Shown here one piece after another: positions 17,027-27,084 of a DNA stretch of 64,000 nt (positions within the stretch are counted from its first letter, which is position 1; each line of letters starts with the position of its first letter). The notes under the pieces were generated by a model. It was not told the DNA's origin. It did no database searches and saw only the letters and a program-made list of their open reading frames with translations. The position numbers and the translations under genes were made by a program. This stretch comes from Sneathiellales bacterium (GTDB taxonomy: Bacteria > Pseudomonadota > Alphaproteobacteria > JANQFL01): the NCBI GenBank assembly GCA_028277845.1, contig JANQFL010000070.1, positions 1 through 64,000 of the forward strand, read 5' to 3'.

Positions 17027-18429
17027 GCCCGCGCCCGCACCAGCCGGACGGCGCAGTACCCGGCCAGGAACGCGGCTGCCAGGAACGACAGGTGGATGTA
17101 AAGCGCCACCGACCGGCCCGTGTCGAGGCTCATGGTGTCCGCAAACCCCGCCGAATTGGCGATCAAGCCGGTCAGCGCCGCCCCGTAGGCGATACCCATC
17201 ATCTGTACGGTCGAGACGGCCGAACCCACGATATCCTCCTCGCCGGTACGGGCGGCGGCTAGGATGCGGCTGCAGATGAAGGCCCAGCACACGCCCATGC
17301 CGGCGCCGGCGAAAAATACGGCCACGGCCAGCCAGGCAAGCGGTCCCACCGGCAGGGTCCACGCGATGCCCGCCAGGCCCAACCCCACCATGGGCGGGCC
17401 GGCCAGGATGGGCCAGCGGTCGCGGTGCATCGGCCAGCGGCTGACGGCCAACGCCACAAGGGTCCAGGACATGGCCTCCCACGCCACCATGTAGCCCGAC
17501 TGCAGCGGCGACATTCCGTGCAGGAACTGGAGCAGATAGGGGCCGTAGAGGGCAAAGGAATAGGTCGCCAGGCTGAGCAGGAACAGCATCCACACGCCGG
17601 CGCCGGTCACCGTGGCGATGTCGAGGCTGCCCCGTGGCAATAACGGTACGGCGGCCCCGCGGTCGGCCCGGATAACCCAGGCGGCCAAGGCGACCGACAA
17701 CACGGTCAAGCCGGCCGTCATGGTGCCATCCGTCGCATTGCCCGCTAACGAGACCGACAGGGCGGACGCACCCATCACGAGCAGCCGCAGCAGCGGATAG
17801 GCGCCGTCCGGCTTCCGTCGGGTCTCCGGCGGCAGGGCCCACCAGGCCATCAGGGCGAGGGCGGCCGACAGGCCGACGATGGAACCGAATGAGAGGCGCC
17901 AGACCTGCAGTTCGGCGAACACGCCGCCGATCAGCGGCCCCACAAGCGCCGCCAGTCCCCACATGCCCGACGTCATGGCGAACATGAGCGGCCACAGGGT
18001 TTGCGGAAACACCCGGCGGATGATGCCGTAGCCCAGGGCCGCGATTTGGCCGCCGCCCAGGCCTTGCACGCCCCGTCCGGCGATGAAGGACGGCATGTCC
18101 GGCGCCAGGGTGCAGATCAGCGTGCCTAGCGCGAACAAGCCGGTGCCGAGAAGATAGGCGTTGCGGGCGCCGAAGCGGGCCCGGGCCTGACCACCGGCGA
18201 GGGCTCCCATGACCGAGGCCACCACATAGACGGTCAGCGTCCAGCTGATCAGCGTGGCTCCGCCGATGTCCGCCACTGCGGACGGCATGACGGTGGAGAC
18301 GATCAAACTGTCGGCGGCGTGCAGGACGACCCCGAGACAGACCGTCGAAGTCGGCAGCAACAGGCCCGGCCTGAACAGGTCGAGCCAGCGTGGCTTTGGT
18401 GGGGTTTCCATATGGTTCGTGGCGCTCAT
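17023..18429 (-). CDS. MFS transporter, drug-exporter (DHA2-like) type
   Basis: 468-residue inner-membrane protein with about 14 hydrophobic segments. It shows ADSLIVSTVMPSAVADIGG, the DHA2-like TM1 motif, GRGVQGLGGGQIAALGYGIIRRVFP at TM4, and GMWGLAALVGPLIGGVF, the motif C antiporter signature. The likely role is proton-coupled efflux of a small compound. It is divergent from a SufR-like regulator at 18516, with an AT-rich 86-bp gap, suggesting that regulator controls it. Substrate unknown. Confidence 0.87.
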   Translation of the reverse strand: MSATNHMETPPKPRWLDLFRPGLLLPTSTVCLGVVLHAADSLIVSTVMPSAVADIGGATLISWTLTVYVVASVMGALAGGQARARFGARNAYLLGTGLFALGTLICTLAPDMPSFIAGRGVQGLGGGQIAALGYGIIRRVFPQTLWPLMFAMTSGMWGLAALVGPLIGGVFAELQVWRLSFGSIVGLSAALALMAWWALPPETRRKPDGAYPLLRLLVMGASALSVSLAGNATDGTMTAGLTVLSVALAAWVIRADRGAAVPLLPRGSLDIATVTGAGVWMLFLLSLATYSFALYGPYLLQFLHGMSPLQSGYMVAWEAMSWTLVALAVSRWPMHRDRWPILAGPPMVGLGLAGIAWTLPVGPLAWLAVAVFFAGAGMGVCWAFICSRILAAARTGEEDIVGSAVSTVQMMGIAYGAALTGLIANSAGFADTMSLDTGRSVALYIHLSFLAAAFLAGYCAVRLVRARA

Positions 18430-18515
18430 GACGGTAATATAAAAAGAATAAACTTATTAAAACATATAATATGGAATTATTGAAGGATAGAGACATTCGA
18501 ACTAAGGTTATCTCA

Positions 18516-19184
18516 ATGAAAACAAGCGCCGATCAAATCCTTTTCCTGCTGAAGTCGAAGGGCCCGCAGACGGCCGCCGATCTCGCACGGCGCATGGACA
18601 TCACCGGCGTGGCCGTGCGCCAGCATATGGACGGTTTGCGCGCGGAAAACCTGGTTGATTTCGAAGACCGGCGGGAAGGCGTGGGGCGGCCGCGGCGCTA
18701 TTGGACGCTCTCGAACGACGGTCATGCGCGGTTCCCCAACGGGCACGACGAACTGCTGGTCGACATGCTGGACTCCGTTCGCGCCGAATTCGGGGATGCC
18801 GGTATCGACGCCCTCATTCGGCGCAGGGAACGGGAGACCACGGCGCTCTATCTTTCTCAAACAACGGGTTGCAAGTCGTTGAAAAGTAAGATCGATGCGC
18901 TGGCCGAGATCCGCAGCCGTGAAGGCTATATGGCGGAATGGAGCCAGATCGAAAAAGGCCGGTTTCTGTTCGTCGAGAACCACTGCCCGATCTGTGCGGC
19001 CGCCCGGGCGTGCCAGGGGTTTTGCCGTTCGGAGCTGGCGCAGTTCCAGTCACTGTTTGACGGCCTGGCGACGGTGGAACGAACCGAACATGTTCTGTCC
19101 GGCGCCCGCCGCTGCGCCTACGAAATCCGTTCGCTCAAGAAATCGAACGGGCCCGCGAAAAGAAGAAAATCCAAAAACACGTAG
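18516..19184 (+). CDS. SufR-like winged-helix regulator with C-terminal cysteine cluster
   Basis: 222-residue regulator. An N-terminal winged helix (DQILFLLKSKGPQTAADLARRMDITGVAVRQHMDGL, then GRPRRYWTL wing) is followed by a helical domain with the cysteine-rich segment NHCPICAAARACQGFCRSE. This matches the COG2345 group that includes SufR, in which such cysteines hold an Fe-S cluster. ATG 18516 is chosen; an in-frame ATG at 18471 would add 15 residues without similarity. Divergent from the MFS exporter, which is its probable target. The C-terminus is strongly basic (KKSNGPAKRRKSKNT). Confidence 0.82.
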   Translation: MKTSADQILFLLKSKGPQTAADLARRMDITGVAVRQHMDGLRAENLVDFEDRREGVGRPRRYWTLSNDGHARFPNGHDELLVDMLDSVRAEFGDAGIDALIRRRERETTALYLSQTTGCKSLKSKIDALAEIRSREGYMAEWSQIEKGRFLFVENHCPICAAARACQGFCRSELAQFQSLFDGLATVERTEHVLSGARRCAYEIRSLKKSNGPAKRRKSKNT

Positions 19185-19198
19185 AGGCCGGATGCCGG

Positions 19199-20194
19199 TT
19201 ACGGCCGGCGATACCGCCCGCTTTGCATGTCTTGCCGATATCCCCGCTTGTCCAGGATGGCCCGTAGTCTGTCGGGGTAATCGGTGATGATGCCGTCGAC
19301 GCCCATGTCGATCAGGTCTTCCATGTCGCCCGAGTCATTCACGGTCCAGACGACGACGGACAGACCCAACGCCTGCGCTTCCTTCAGTTCCGGGGCGGAC
19401 AGGTCACGCCAGTAGGGCGACCAGACCGCACCGCCCGCGGCTTTCACCAGGCGCGGAAGCGATCCGCCATGTTTGTCGACATCGTGGCCGGCGGTCCAGG
19501 GCGATGGGCCGACCTGACCGGCCATGATGTTGTCGAGCCACCGTTGCTGCGCGCTCAGATAAACCGTGGGAATCTCGGGCGCCAGTTTCTGTACTTCGGC
19601 CAGCGTGCGCCAGTCGAAGGATTGGACGGCGGTCCGGTCCGTCATGTTTTCGGCCCGCAGCAGATCGACGACGGCTTTTGCGAACACCTTGGGCGGCGGC
19701 GTATTGCCGGGCCGATCAGGCCGGATTTTCGTTTCGATATTGAAGCGGACATGTCGGGCCCTGCGCTCGCGGACCAAGTCAAACACTTGTTTCAACGTTG
19801 GAATGCGGGTGCCGTCGATGGCCTGCTGGTCGGGAAAGCGGTCGGCGTATCGGTGATCGGGGTCGATACGCCCGACATCGAACGACCGCAGTTCGCCGGA
19901 CTTCAACTTCCAGATGGCGGGACCTGTCCCCTCGAGCCATTTGCCGTCGGCTGTCCTTGCAAGAGCGGGGCTGAGCCTTGGGTCGTGGCTGACGACCACG
20001 ACACCGTCGGCGGTCACCGCCAGGTCCAGTTCGAGGGTTGTGACGCCAAGATCGAGCGCCTTGGCAAAGGCGGGCAGGGTGTTTTCCGGCAACAGGCCGC
20101 GGGCGCCGCGATGTCCCTGGAAGTCGAATGCCCAGACAGAGGTGGCCCAAATACCGCAAACCAACACAACCGAAATCCAGGCGAAACGCTTCAT
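19199..20194 (-). CDS. Secreted glycerophosphodiester phosphodiesterase
   Basis: 331-residue GDPD enzyme with an N-terminal signal peptide (MKRFAWISVVLVCGIWATSVWA), so probably periplasmic. The catalytic core is clear: FQGHRGARGLLPENTLPAF, ELDLAVTADGVVVVSHDP, and the C-terminal WTVNDSGDMEDLIDMGVDGIITDYPD. It hydrolyses glycerophosphodiesters to glycerol-3-phosphate and an alcohol. The ATG overlaps the rnr stop by four bases, so it is the last gene of the pyrB-to-rnr operon. Confidence 0.92.
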   Translation of the reverse strand: MKRFAWISVVLVCGIWATSVWAFDFQGHRGARGLLPENTLPAFAKALDLGVTTLELDLAVTADGVVVVSHDPRLSPALARTADGKWLEGTGPAIWKLKSGELRSFDVGRIDPDHRYADRFPDQQAIDGTRIPTLKQVFDLVRERRARHVRFNIETKIRPDRPGNTPPPKVFAKAVVDLLRAENMTDRTAVQSFDWRTLAEVQKLAPEIPTVYLSAQQRWLDNIMAGQVGPSPWTAGHDVDKHGGSLPRLVKAAGGAVWSPYWRDLSAPELKEAQALGLSVVVWTVNDSGDMEDLIDMGVDGIITDYPDRLRAILDKRGYRQDMQSGRYRRP

Positions 20195-22461
20195 CGTTTT
20201 CTCCGTTTCTCCGCTTTCCCTTTGCCGGCCTTCTGCTTCTTCTTGGATTTCTTGAACCGCTTGCTTTCGGCGACACGGCTTTTCCGCGCTACATGGCCCG
20301 TACCCTTGTCACGCAACATCTCGAAACGGATGCCGCCGGTCACCGGATCGGCTTCCTCGAGCCTGACTTCGACCTTGTCGCCGAGCCTGTACACCTTGCC
20401 CGACCGGCGCCCGACCAGGCAATGGTGATGTTCGTCGTGGTCGAAGAAATCCTGGCCCAGCGTACCGATGGGCACGATGCCGTCGGCGCCGGTTTCGTCC
20501 AGTTCGATGAACAGGCCGAAGCGGGTCACGCCGGAAATCCGGCCCCAGAACGTGGCACCGACCCGGTCGGCCATGTAGGCCGAGGTAAACCGGTCCATGG
20601 CGTCCCGTTCGGCTGCCATGGCGCGCCGTTCGGAGTTGGAGATCTGCTCGCCCAGTTCGGGGAAATCCTCGTCTGCTTCGTCGGGCAGCGCCCCGCCTCC
20701 GAGCTTCAGTCCCTTGATCAATGCACGGTGCACCAACAGGTCGGCATAGCGGCGGATCGGCGACGTGAAGTGGGCATAGCGGCGCAAGGCCAGGCCGAAA
20801 TGCCCCATGTTGTACGGCGCGTAGTAGGCCTGCGACTGGGAGCGCAGGACCACCTCGTTGACCATGTGTTCCTCGGGCGTGCCCGCGACCGTTCCGAGGA
20901 CCCGGTTGAAGTGGGACGGCCGCATGACCTGGCCCTTGGCCAGGGGAATTTCCAGAGTGTCGAGGAATTCCCTCAGCGACTGCACCTTCTCGCGCGACGG
21001 CTCCTCGTGCACCCGGTACATGCAGGGCTGGCGTAAATCCTCCAGGGTTTCGGCGGCACAGACATTGGCCGCGATCATGAACTCCTCGATCAGCTTGTGC
21101 GCATCCAACCGTTCCCGCGGATAGACGGCGGCGATGAAACCGTCCTCGCCGATTTCCACCCGGCGCTCGGGCAGGTCGATCTCCAGCGGTTCCCGTGCCT
21201 TGCGGGCTTTTGCGAGCGCTTGATAGGCACCGTACAACGGCTTGAGGATTGGTTCGACCAGCGGCGCGGCGGTATCGTCCGGCTGGCCGTCGATGGCGGC
21301 TTGCGCCTGCTGATAGGTCAGGCGGGCATTGGAGCGCATCAGGCCGCGCATGAATGTGTGCCTGAGCTTGTTGCCATCGACATCGAACCACATGGTCACG
21401 GCCATGCAGGGGCGCTGCACCTTGGGCTGCAGCGAACACAGGGTCGTCGACAGGGCTTCCGGCAGCATGGGCACGACCCGGTCGGGGAAATAGACCGAAT
21501 TGCCGCGCAGAAGCGCGTCCTTGTCGAGCGCGCTGTCCGGCTTCACGTAATGGGCCACGTCGGCGATGGCGACGATGACCTTCCAGCCGCCGGTATTGCC
21601 GGGATCGTCGTCTTGAGCTGCCCAAACAGCATCATCGAAATCGCGCGCATCGGCGGGATCGATGGTGATCAGCGGCACTTCGCGCAGGTCGGTGCGGTTG
21701 CCGAGCCGGACCGGTTTGGCCTTGTTCGCCTCGGCCTCGGCCTTTTCGCTGAACGCGGTGGGAATGCCGTGGCTGTGGATCGCGATCAGACTGAGCGCCC
21801 GCGGATCGCCCATGCCGCCGAGCCGCTCGATCACGCGGCCCCGGCGCAGGCCGAGATCGCGGCCCGGCTCCAGAGCGACCAGGACCACGTCGCCGGAGCG
21901 TGCACCCTTGGAGTCGTCCGAGGCGATGGCGACTTCGAACTTGAGCCGGCGGTTGGTGGGCTGCACGCGGCCATCCCGTCCGACCGCCGTGTACACGCCC
22001 AGGACCTGGTTGGAGGCGGCTTGGAGATTGCGGATCGTCTTCGCCAGGTAAACGCCGTCGTCGCCCCGTTCGAGACGGGCCAGGACCCGGTCGCCGATGC
22101 CCGGCGGCTTCTGGCCGGCGCGGGGCGGTGCGACCACGATGCGCGGCGGCTTGGACTCGCTTCGCCACGAGACCGGCTTGGCCAGCGGTTCGCCGTCCAC
22201 ATCCACGTCGAACACCTCGACTACGGCGACAGGCGGCAGACGGCCGGTCGCCGAGACCTTGCGCTTGTGGCTCTTCTCGATCAGGCCGTCTTCGGCGAGG
22301 GATTTCAGTTGGCTGCGCAGCCAGGACCGGTCGTCGGCCTTGATGTGAAAGGCCCGGGCGATCTCGCGCCGGCTGACCCGGCCAGGGTGCTCGTTGATGT
22401 AGGCGGCGATCTGTTCCCGTGTGGGGAGGGGACGCGATTTACCCGCCTTCTTGGCGGCCAC
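20191..22461 (-). CDS. rnr: Ribonuclease R
   Basis: 756-residue 3'-5' exoribonuclease of the RNB family, which degrades structured RNA. It has an N-terminal winged helix (REQIAAYINEHPGRVSRREIARAFHI), cold-shock domains, the RNB active-site motif TIDPADARDFDDAVWA, a C-terminal S1 domain (ATFWGRISGVTRFGLFIELDETGADGIVP) and a Lys/Arg-rich tail. It lies 11 bp downstream of topA and overlaps the glycerophosphodiesterase start, fitting the conserved topA-rnr order. Confidence 0.95.
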   Translation of the reverse strand: MAAKKAGKSRPLPTREQIAAYINEHPGRVSRREIARAFHIKADDRSWLRSQLKSLAEDGLIEKSHKRKVSATGRLPPVAVVEVFDVDVDGEPLAKPVSWRSESKPPRIVVAPPRAGQKPPGIGDRVLARLERGDDGVYLAKTIRNLQAASNQVLGVYTAVGRDGRVQPTNRRLKFEVAIASDDSKGARSGDVVLVALEPGRDLGLRRGRVIERLGGMGDPRALSLIAIHSHGIPTAFSEKAEAEANKAKPVRLGNRTDLREVPLITIDPADARDFDDAVWAAQDDDPGNTGGWKVIVAIADVAHYVKPDSALDKDALLRGNSVYFPDRVVPMLPEALSTTLCSLQPKVQRPCMAVTMWFDVDGNKLRHTFMRGLMRSNARLTYQQAQAAIDGQPDDTAAPLVEPILKPLYGAYQALAKARKAREPLEIDLPERRVEIGEDGFIAAVYPRERLDAHKLIEEFMIAANVCAAETLEDLRQPCMYRVHEEPSREKVQSLREFLDTLEIPLAKGQVMRPSHFNRVLGTVAGTPEEHMVNEVVLRSQSQAYYAPYNMGHFGLALRRYAHFTSPIRRYADLLVHRALIKGLKLGGGALPDEADEDFPELGEQISNSERRAMAAERDAMDRFTSAYMADRVGATFWGRISGVTRFGLFIELDETGADGIVPIGTLGQDFFDHDEHHHCLVGRRSGKVYRLGDKVEVRLEEADPVTGGIRFEMLRDKGTGHVARKSRVAESKRFKKSKKKQKAGKGKAEKRRKR

Positions 22462-22472
22462 CGGGCGCGGCC

Positions 22473-25136
22473 TCAGGCCGTGCCGGCGTCGGTGGCGCCG
22501 GCAGCCTTGGATTTGGCCGTGCTCTTTTTCGTGGTTTTCTTGGCGGTCGTCTTTTTTGCCGCGGACTTCTTCGCCGCGGCCTTTTTCGCGGGCGCTTTCT
22601 TGGCTTTCGGCTTGGCCTTGGTTTTGCCGCTCTTGGCCGCCTTGTCGGCGATCAGCGTCACCGCCTGTTCGATGGTGAACTTGTCGGGATCGGCGTCCTT
22701 GGGCAGGGACGCCTTGATCTTGCCGTGGGCCACATAGGGGCCGTAGCGGCCGTCCATCAGCTTGATGACTTCATTGTCGTCGGGATGCGGACCCATCTCC
22801 TTCAGGACCTGCGGACCGCGCCGGCCTTTGCTTTTGGCCTCGGCCAGCAGGGTAACGGCGTGATTGAGACCGACTTCCAAGGCGTCCTGGTATGACTGCA
22901 GGCGGGCATAGACCCCATCGTGCTGCAGGTAGGGCCCGTAGCGCCCCAGTCCCGCGAGAATATCCTTACCGGTTTCCGGGTGGGTGCCCACAAGGCGGGG
23001 CAGCGACAGCAGCCGGACGGCCAAGTCGAAATTCATCTCATCCGGTTCTACGCCACGGGGCAGCGAGGCGCGCTTCGGCTTCTCCTTGCCTTCCGGTTCG
23101 CCAAGCTGGACGTAATGGCCGTAGGGGCCGCGGCGCAGGGTGATCATCAGGCCGGATTCGGGATCGGTGCCGAGTTCCTTCGGGCCCTTGTCGGTCGCGT
23201 CGCCTTCGCCGTTGGCGCTTTCACCCAGCTTGCGGGTGTGGCGGCATTCGGGATAGTTGGAACAGCCGATGAAGGCGCCGAAACGGCCCATCTTCAGGCT
23301 GAGCCGGCCGTCGTCGCAGGACGGGCAGGCGCGCGGGTCCTTGCCGTTGCCGGTATCCGGGAAGATGTGCGGCGCCAGAAGTTCGTTGAGCTTCTCGAGC
23401 ACTTCCGAGACCCGCAGGTCGGCGATGTCCTCGACCGCCAGATGAAAGGCTTCCCAAAAATCCTGCAGAACGTTGAGCCAGGAGACCTTTCCGGCCGAGA
23501 TGTCGTCGAGCAGTTCTTCCAATTGCGCCGTGAAATCGTATTGCACATAGCGCTCGAAAAACGCCGACAGGAACGCGGTGACGACGCGGCCCTTGTCCTC
23601 GGCGGTGAAGCGCTTCTTGTCGAGCACCACGTAACCCCGGTCCTGCAGGACCGAGAGAATGGATGCATAGGTCGACGGCCGGCCGATACCCAGTTCCTCG
23701 AGCCGTTTGACCAGCGACGCTTCGGAATAGCGCGGCGGCGGGTCGGTGAAGTGCTGGGTCGGCTTGACCTGGGTCGCATCGACGGCGGTGCCGGCTTCGA
23801 CCTTCGGTAGGCGGCGGTCGTCATCGTCACCGTTGGCCCGGTCGTCACTGCCTTCCTCGTAAAGTTTCAGGAAACCCGGGAAGAGAACGACGGAGCCCGT
23901 GGCGCGGAAACGGATGGCGTCGGCTTCGTCCGCCATGTCGATGGTCGTGCGCTCCAACCGGGCACTTTCCATCTGGCTGGCGACGGCGCGCTTCCAGATC
24001 AGGTCGTAGAGCTTGCGCTGCTCGTCCGATAGATACTGGGACAGGCTGTCCGGCGTGCGGAAGAAATCGGTGGGCCGGACCGCTTCGTGGGCTTCCTGGG
24101 CGTTTTTGGCCTTGGTCTTGTAGACCCGCGGTTCGGCCGACACATAGTCGTCGCCGAAATTGCTGCCGATGGCCTTGCGGCATGCCTCGATGGCCTCGTT
24201 GGCCATCTGCACGCCGTCCGTCCGCATATAGGTGATGAGACCGACGGTTTCGCCGCCGATGTCGATGCCCTCGTAGAGCCGCTGCGCCACCTGCATGGTG
24301 CGCTTGGCGGAAAAGCCCAGCTTGCGCGAAGCTTCCTGCTGCAGGGTCGATGTGGTGAAGGGCGGCTGCGGGTTGCGCTTGGCCGGCTTGGTGGCCACAT
24401 CGGCGATCTTGAACTTGCCGGCGGCGATCTGGTCGACGGCGGCCAGGGCGTCTTTCTCATTGGCCAGGTCGAACTTGTCGAGTTTCTTGCCGCCGAGGTG
24501 GGTGAGGCGCGAAACGATGGTGTCGCCCTTGTCGGTCCGGAAGTCGGCTTCGATGGTCCAGTATTCCCGGGCCGTGAATGCTTCGATCTCCGTCTCCCGG
24601 TCGCAGATGAGCCGCAGCGCCACCGACTGCACCCGGCCGGCGGACTTGGCACCCGGCAGTTTGCGCCACAGCACAGGCGACAGGGTAAAGCCAACGAGGT
24701 AGTCGAGGGCCCGCCGCGCCTGCTGGGCGTTGATCAAATCCATGTCCAGGCCGCGCGGGTGCTGCATGGCGTCGAGCACGGCGGACTTGGTGATCTCGTT
24801 GAACACCACCCGTTTGACGTCGACGTTCCTGACCGCGTTCTTTTCCTCGAGCGCCTGCAGGACGTGCCAGGAGATGGCTTCGCCTTCCCGGTCGGGGTCG
24901 GTGGCGAGGATCAACTGGTCTGCGTTTTTGACTTCCTTGGCAATGGCCGCCAGATGTTTGGCCGACTTGGGGTCGGCCTCGTACGTCATTGCGAAGTTTT
25001 CATCGGGACGGACCGAGCCGTCCTTGGACGGCAGGTCGCGGACATGACCATAGGACGCCAGGACCACGTAGTCCTTGCCCAGGTACTTCTCGATGGTCTT
25101 CGCTTTCGCGGGTGATTCGACAACAACGACGTGCAT
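22473..25136 (-). CDS. topA: DNA topoisomerase I
   Basis: 887-residue type IA topoisomerase relaxing negative supercoils. TOPRIM domain starts at HVVVVESPAKAKTIEKYLG and has the acidic ATDPDREGEAISWHV motif. The catalytic Tyr lies in LITYMRTDG. A four-cysteine zinc motif (CPSCDDGRLSLKMGRFGAFIGCSNYPEC region) is followed by several C-terminal repeats containing GRYGPY or GPYGHY and an Ala/Lys-rich tail. ATG 25136 is used because it directly precedes the TOPRIM strand; an upstream ATG at 25190 adds 18 residues without similarity. Confidence 0.96.
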   Translation of the reverse strand: MHVVVVESPAKAKTIEKYLGKDYVVLASYGHVRDLPSKDGSVRPDENFAMTYEADPKSAKHLAAIAKEVKNADQLILATDPDREGEAISWHVLQALEEKNAVRNVDVKRVVFNEITKSAVLDAMQHPRGLDMDLINAQQARRALDYLVGFTLSPVLWRKLPGAKSAGRVQSVALRLICDRETEIEAFTAREYWTIEADFRTDKGDTIVSRLTHLGGKKLDKFDLANEKDALAAVDQIAAGKFKIADVATKPAKRNPQPPFTTSTLQQEASRKLGFSAKRTMQVAQRLYEGIDIGGETVGLITYMRTDGVQMANEAIEACRKAIGSNFGDDYVSAEPRVYKTKAKNAQEAHEAVRPTDFFRTPDSLSQYLSDEQRKLYDLIWKRAVASQMESARLERTTIDMADEADAIRFRATGSVVLFPGFLKLYEEGSDDRANGDDDDRRLPKVEAGTAVDATQVKPTQHFTDPPPRYSEASLVKRLEELGIGRPSTYASILSVLQDRGYVVLDKKRFTAEDKGRVVTAFLSAFFERYVQYDFTAQLEELLDDISAGKVSWLNVLQDFWEAFHLAVEDIADLRVSEVLEKLNELLAPHIFPDTGNGKDPRACPSCDDGRLSLKMGRFGAFIGCSNYPECRHTRKLGESANGEGDATDKGPKELGTDPESGLMITLRRGPYGHYVQLGEPEGKEKPKRASLPRGVEPDEMNFDLAVRLLSLPRLVGTHPETGKDILAGLGRYGPYLQHDGVYARLQSYQDALEVGLNHAVTLLAEAKSKGRRGPQVLKEMGPHPDDNEVIKLMDGRYGPYVAHGKIKASLPKDADPDKFTIEQAVTLIADKAAKSGKTKAKPKAKKAPAKKAAAKKSAAKKTTAKKTTKKSTAKSKAAGATDAGTA

Positions 25137-25224
25137 GAGGCGATTATTTCCAATGGCGGCAATCCAACGTCGGACTGCAACGCATTCCACTTATATAGAT
25201 ATTGCTGATGAGATTAACCGAGTC

Positions 25225-26346
25225 TTAACCAGCCGATACCCTGTTGCCCGGGTGACGTGTTAAGCGGCCCGCCAGCTCAAACTCGAGCAAAATGGTCAAA
25301 AGGGCCGCAGGTGTCAATTGGGTCTGGCGCACCAATTCGTCAATATCTATCGGTGAGGGGCTCAGTTTTTCCGCCACGAGGCCGCGGGCGTCCTTCAGTT
25401 CGCCGTCGCAGACCGCCGGTGCTTCGGGTTTTGCGAGAGGCTTTGGCACCGGATGTTCACCCTTGTGATCAAGTTGTGGCAGGAGAGCATCCATCACATC
25501 GTTCGCGTCCTCGCACAGTGCGGCGCCTTGTTTGATCAGCCGGTTGGTGCCGCGCGCTCTCGGGTCCAGAGGGGAACCCGGCACGGCGAAGACCTCCCGT
25601 CCTTGCTCCAAAGCCATACGCGCCGTAATCAGAGAACCCGAACGCACTGCGGCCTCGACGACGACGACACCGTGGACCAGGCCGGAGATGATCCGGTTGC
25701 GCCTGGGAAAGTGCCTGGCTTTCGGCTGGGTACCGACCGGCGGTTCGGCCACGATGACGCCTTGTTCGGCAATCTGGTCGTAAAGACCGGCGTTTTCAGC
25801 CGGATACACCACATCGACGCCACCGCCGACCACGGCAATGGTACCGGTCGTCAGCGCACCCTGGTGGGCGGCCGCATCGACGCCCCGGGCCAGGCCGGAG
25901 GCCACCATCAGACCCTGCGCGCCCAAATCGCCGGCCAGACGATGGGCAAATCGCGTTCCCGAAGCCGAGGCGTTACGGGCGCCAACAACAGCGACCGCCG
26001 GTCGCGACAACAGGCTGGCGTCACCCTTGACGGCGATCACGGGCGGTGGATCGGCAATCTCGCGCAGTATGCCGGGATAGGCGGGTTCGCATGCGGCGAC
26101 GATTTCGGCCCCGGTGGCGCGTGTGTGTTCAAGTTCCTGTTCAGCCTGATCGACGGGGCAGATGCGCAGATCCGAACGGCGGCCACCGCGCCGGGCAAGA
26201 CCGGGCAGGGCTTCGAGGGCGGACGCCGCGTCGCCATACCGTGCGATCAACTGGTGGAACGTGATCGGGCCGATCCGTTCACTGCGAATGAGCCGGATCC
26301 AATCCAGTTTTTCCCGATCGTCCAAATGGTCAGCAGGTACGGTCAT
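25225..26346 (-). CDS. dprA: DNA-processing protein DprA
   Basis: Protects incoming single-stranded DNA and loads RecA during natural transformation. A helical N-terminal SAM-like domain (KLDWIRLIRSERIGPITFHQLIARYG) leads into the Rossmann fold (VAVVGARNASASGTRFAHRLA, VASGLARGVDAAAHQGAL, FPRRNRIISGLVHGVVVVEAAVRSGSLITA) and a C-terminal winged helix ending HPGNRVSAG. ATG 26346 gives 373 residues. In-frame GTG 26358 or TTG 26355 lie nearer to the AAGGAGAG ribosome site and are real alternatives. Position between plsY and topA is conserved in alphaproteobacteria. Confidence 0.94.
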   Translation of the reverse strand: MTVPADHLDDREKLDWIRLIRSERIGPITFHQLIARYGDAASALEALPGLARRGGRRSDLRICPVDQAEQELEHTRATGAEIVAACEPAYPGILREIADPPPVIAVKGDASLLSRPAVAVVGARNASASGTRFAHRLAGDLGAQGLMVASGLARGVDAAAHQGALTTGTIAVVGGGVDVVYPAENAGLYDQIAEQGVIVAEPPVGTQPKARHFPRRNRIISGLVHGVVVVEAAVRSGSLITARMALEQGREVFAVPGSPLDPRARGTNRLIKQGAALCEDANDVMDALLPQLDHKGEHPVPKPLAKPEAPAVCDGELKDARGLVAEKLSPSPIDIDELVRQTQLTPAALLTILLEFELAGRLTRHPGNRVSAG

Positions 26347-26445
26347 CGTGCTCAACACGGCTCTCCTTCGTTGAGAACAATGCGTGAACACGCTCAGAGA
26401 GTCAACGGATGGTCGTATTTTCGGACATGACGTCTAGAGGGGGTA

Positions 26446-27081
26446 CTAGGCCGGGTCGCCCGACGTCTTACTCCGTCCGATTCTCGGTTCTTCGCCTTTC
26501 AGCAGCCGGTGAATGTTCGGTCGGTGTTTCAGCAAGATCAAGGCGGCCATGAAAATGGCCAGTTCCATATGGTGCGGATCGGCCCAGACATAGGCGTAGA
26601 CCGGCGCCAACAGGGCGGCGATCAGAGCGGAGAGGGAAGAGATCCGGAAGACCAGTGCGACCAGTAACCAAGTCAGGCAGGCGCCCACGCCGACGGGCCA
26701 GGCAGCGGCCAGCAGTACGCCCAGGAACGTGGCGACGCCCTTGCCGCCCCTGAACTTGAGCCAGACCGGGAACAGGTGACCGAGAAATGCACCGCCTCCG
26801 GCGATCACGGCGACGGCCGGCCCCAGCAGATAGCCGCCGATCAGCACCGCTGCCGCCCCCTTGCCGCCGTCCAGCAACAAGGTCGCCAGGGCCAAGTCCT
26901 TGCGGCCGGTGCGCAGCACGTTGGTGGTGCCGATGTTGCCGGAACCGATGTTTCGGATGTCGCCCAGGCCGGAGAGTTTGGTCAGGACGAGCCCGAAAGG
27001 GATGGACCCCAGCAAATAGCCTGCGGCCAGGGTCAGCAACAGCCAGGGCAGGGGCACTTGGGTCAGGACCGGGTTGAACAC
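26446..27081 (-). CDS. plsY: Glycerol-3-phosphate acyltransferase PlsY
   Basis: 211-residue inner-membrane enzyme that acylates glycerol-3-phosphate with acyl-phosphate, the first step of phospholipid synthesis. Signature motifs are present: [14 protein letters not shown], the [13 protein letters not shown] segment, LDGGKGA and [18 protein letters not shown]. About five membrane spans. The start is ATG 27081, four bases after the pyrC stop. Confidence 0.95.
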   Translation of the reverse strand: MFNPVLTQVPLPWLLLTLAAGYLLGSIPFGLVLTKLSGLGDIRNIGSGNIGTTNVLRTGRKDLALATLLLDGGKGAAAVLIGGYLLGPAVAVIAGGGAFLGHLFPVWLKFRGGKGVATFLGVLLAAAWPVGVGACLTWLLVALVFRISSLSALIAALLAPVYAYVWADPHHMELAIFMAALILLKHRPNIHRLLKGEEPRIGRSKTSGDPA

Positions 27082-27084
27082 CGA

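Noticed and set aside
20309-22737. Several long frames on both strands across rnr
   Set aside because: Composition is Arg/Pro/Gly-rich as expected for antisense or shifted frames of a high-GC gene; rnr motifs explain the region.
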